Of a stretch of 64,000 nucleotides of DNA, positions 62,844 through 64,000 are shown in pieces. Numbering within the stretch: the first letter of the stretch is position 1; every line of letters starts with the position of its first letter. The translations under genes were made by a program, and so were the position numbers. The stretch comes from Lichenostomus cassidix (lineage: Eukaryota > Chordata > Aves > Passeriformes > Meliphagidae): positions 80,822,350-80,886,349 of the forward strand of contig CM039183.1 in assembly GCA_008360975.2 (NCBI GenBank), in the 5' to 3' direction. The notes below the pieces were generated by a model that saw nothing but the letters and a program-made list of their open reading frames with translations, searched no databases and was not told the DNA's origin.

Positions 62844-64000
62844 CTCTGTGGAGGTGTATGGAGGCAGCCGTTGTCAAATCCCAAACAGGTAGCTTAACCA
62901 ACAAAAAATTAAAAGTTCCAGTGCTTCCTTTCTGAAGTTTCTACTCCACTGGGGCTGTAATTACATACCATAGCTCCTACCAGAGTTTTCCGTGGGAAAT
63001 GTTTTCTCATGTTTTGTCAGGTAGCAGAGTCCATTTGAAAGGCAGAGTCAGTGGCTCTGCCAACTGAATACAGTCTTGCAGAGATTTACAGTACACTGGT
63101 CTGCTTGAGAGCAGGACTTGCAAGGAACCTACATAAATACAACAGCGGTTCTGCTGACACAGCAGAGTGTGTCTGCAGAGTGACAACACAAATGAACAAT
63201 CTGCACATTAAAAGGCAATAGACCTTACAAACCCCCAAAGGTCTCAGTGCTAAGGACTCAAAAATCGGGGATGAGCAAAGTGCTTGCTACACAGATCAGC
63301 AGTGGCTGTCACACATTTTGCAGCATGAAAGCAACAGGTCATGTGTACCAGAGCTAGACACAGGATCCTCACAAGCTTTTCTGTGGCAGCCATGCAGGGA
63401 CGAAAGACCATGCCAGCAGAAGGCTCAAAGTCAGGCCTTTGCACAGATGGTTGAACCTCTGAACATTTCTGCTTCACCCTTAGCAGCTCTGACTTGAGGT
63501 TCCTTTTTTTGAGATGTTTCTAGAAGGTTTATTCCATAAGACTGTGCGTCTAACAACTATGTGCATACTTCTAAGCTGCTCTCCAAACATGGCAGGAAAG
63601 AAGAAAATTTAAAAAGGAAAACTCAAGAGGCTACACTCATTAGTTTTTGGACTGAAATAATTTTATATTTTAAGTAAAATTACTTTTTATTGTCTGTCAC
63701 ATACTTTAACTGACAGACATACTTTTTTTCCTTTTGATACTTACATCAATTTGGAGTTTCAGGTCAAACTCTATCCAAGTGCACAGCTTCAGTCAAATGA
63801 ATCCAGGAAAAAAATGCTGAGTACATGTGTTTGCTGGTTTTTACATCTTCCAATGCTTTATGATTAGAACCATTTCAAGCAATAGGACTCAACAGTTATA
63901 GCAAGTAATTCTACTGCTTTTTTCCTGTACATCTAAGGTTGAGATAATTATTCCTTTTCCAATTCTCAAAGATTATTTAAAGTTATTTAACTTGCTCTGA

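Larger units (their letters stand above)
55386..64000 (-). other. MEI4: Part of the preceding MEI4 intron (runs off the window)
   Basis: The region upstream of the penultimate exon should be intron, because the large middle exon of MEI4 and its N-terminal exon are not visible up to position 64000. None of the minus-strand open frames here (57594-57839, 61674-61892, 62045-62302, 62471-62704, 63007-63189, 63250-63477) resembles those MEI4 regions. CR1 relics and a duplicated segment are annotated separately. 57000-59450 is AT-rich with nothing else recognised. Confidence 0.7.

Noticed and set aside
61674..63477. Row of minus-strand hydrophobic or cysteine-rich frames (61674-61892, 62045-62302, 62471-62704, 63007-63189, 63250-63477) considered as a membrane-protein gene
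   Set aside because: No shared frame, no convincing exon set and no recognisable family. Joining 61674-61892 to the 61630 acceptor would need an intron of only about 50 bases.
1..64000. CRISPR arrays, prokaryotic operons, tRNA or rRNA genes
   Set aside because: No regularly spaced repeats, no tightly packed genes, and no tRNA B-box-like sequence noticed. The DNA is vertebrate.

Overview
This window looks like AT-rich bird nuclear DNA, and the repeat content suggests a passerine. The best clues are several CR1 retrotransposon pieces ending in the usual avian CR1 tail (CCAACC...ATTCTATGATT) and three solo endogenous-retrovirus LTRs resembling avian families. There are no operons, no CpG-island promoters, and no open frame longer than about 113 codons. 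All repeat family names come from recalled consensus sequences; no search was run.

The one gene I can identify is MEI4, on the minus strand, and only its last two coding exons are here. The penultimate exon (55254-55385) and the terminal exon with its stop codon (19612-19863) splice in phase 0. Together they give the last 127 residues, which align without gaps at the exon junction to the C-terminus of vertebrate MEI4 as I remember it. The intron between them is about 35.4 kb. The earlier exons should lie beyond 64000, because nothing at 55386-64000 resembles the MEI4 N-terminus or its large middle exon. MEI4 works with REC114 and IHO1 on meiotic chromosome axes to allow SPO11-dependent double-strand breaks.

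Layout: 1-19300 is downstream intergenic DNA with three CR1 pieces (669-737, 5100-5410, 15140-15825) and one plus-strand solo LTR (12071-12543). 19612-19863 is the MEI4 terminal exon. 19864-55253 is the last intron, holding two solo LTRs in the MEI4 sense orientation (23356-23619 and 36493-36917), small CR1 relics, a TATC microsatellite, G/T- and A/C-rich islands, and a pair of tandem perfect hairpins (21044-21098). 55254-55385 is the penultimate exon. 55386-64000 is upstream intron with a CR1 reverse-transcriptase relic, two CR1 pieces in opposite orientations (59455-60490), and a 128-bp sequence present twice about 1.23 kb apart (61484 and 62715).

I do not see a new multi-gene system. The observations most worth checking are the twin hairpins with matched stem changes, the duplicated 128-bp segment, the sense-oriented LTRs with polyadenylation signals inside the last MEI4 intron, and in-frame tandem splice acceptors at both MEI4 exons.
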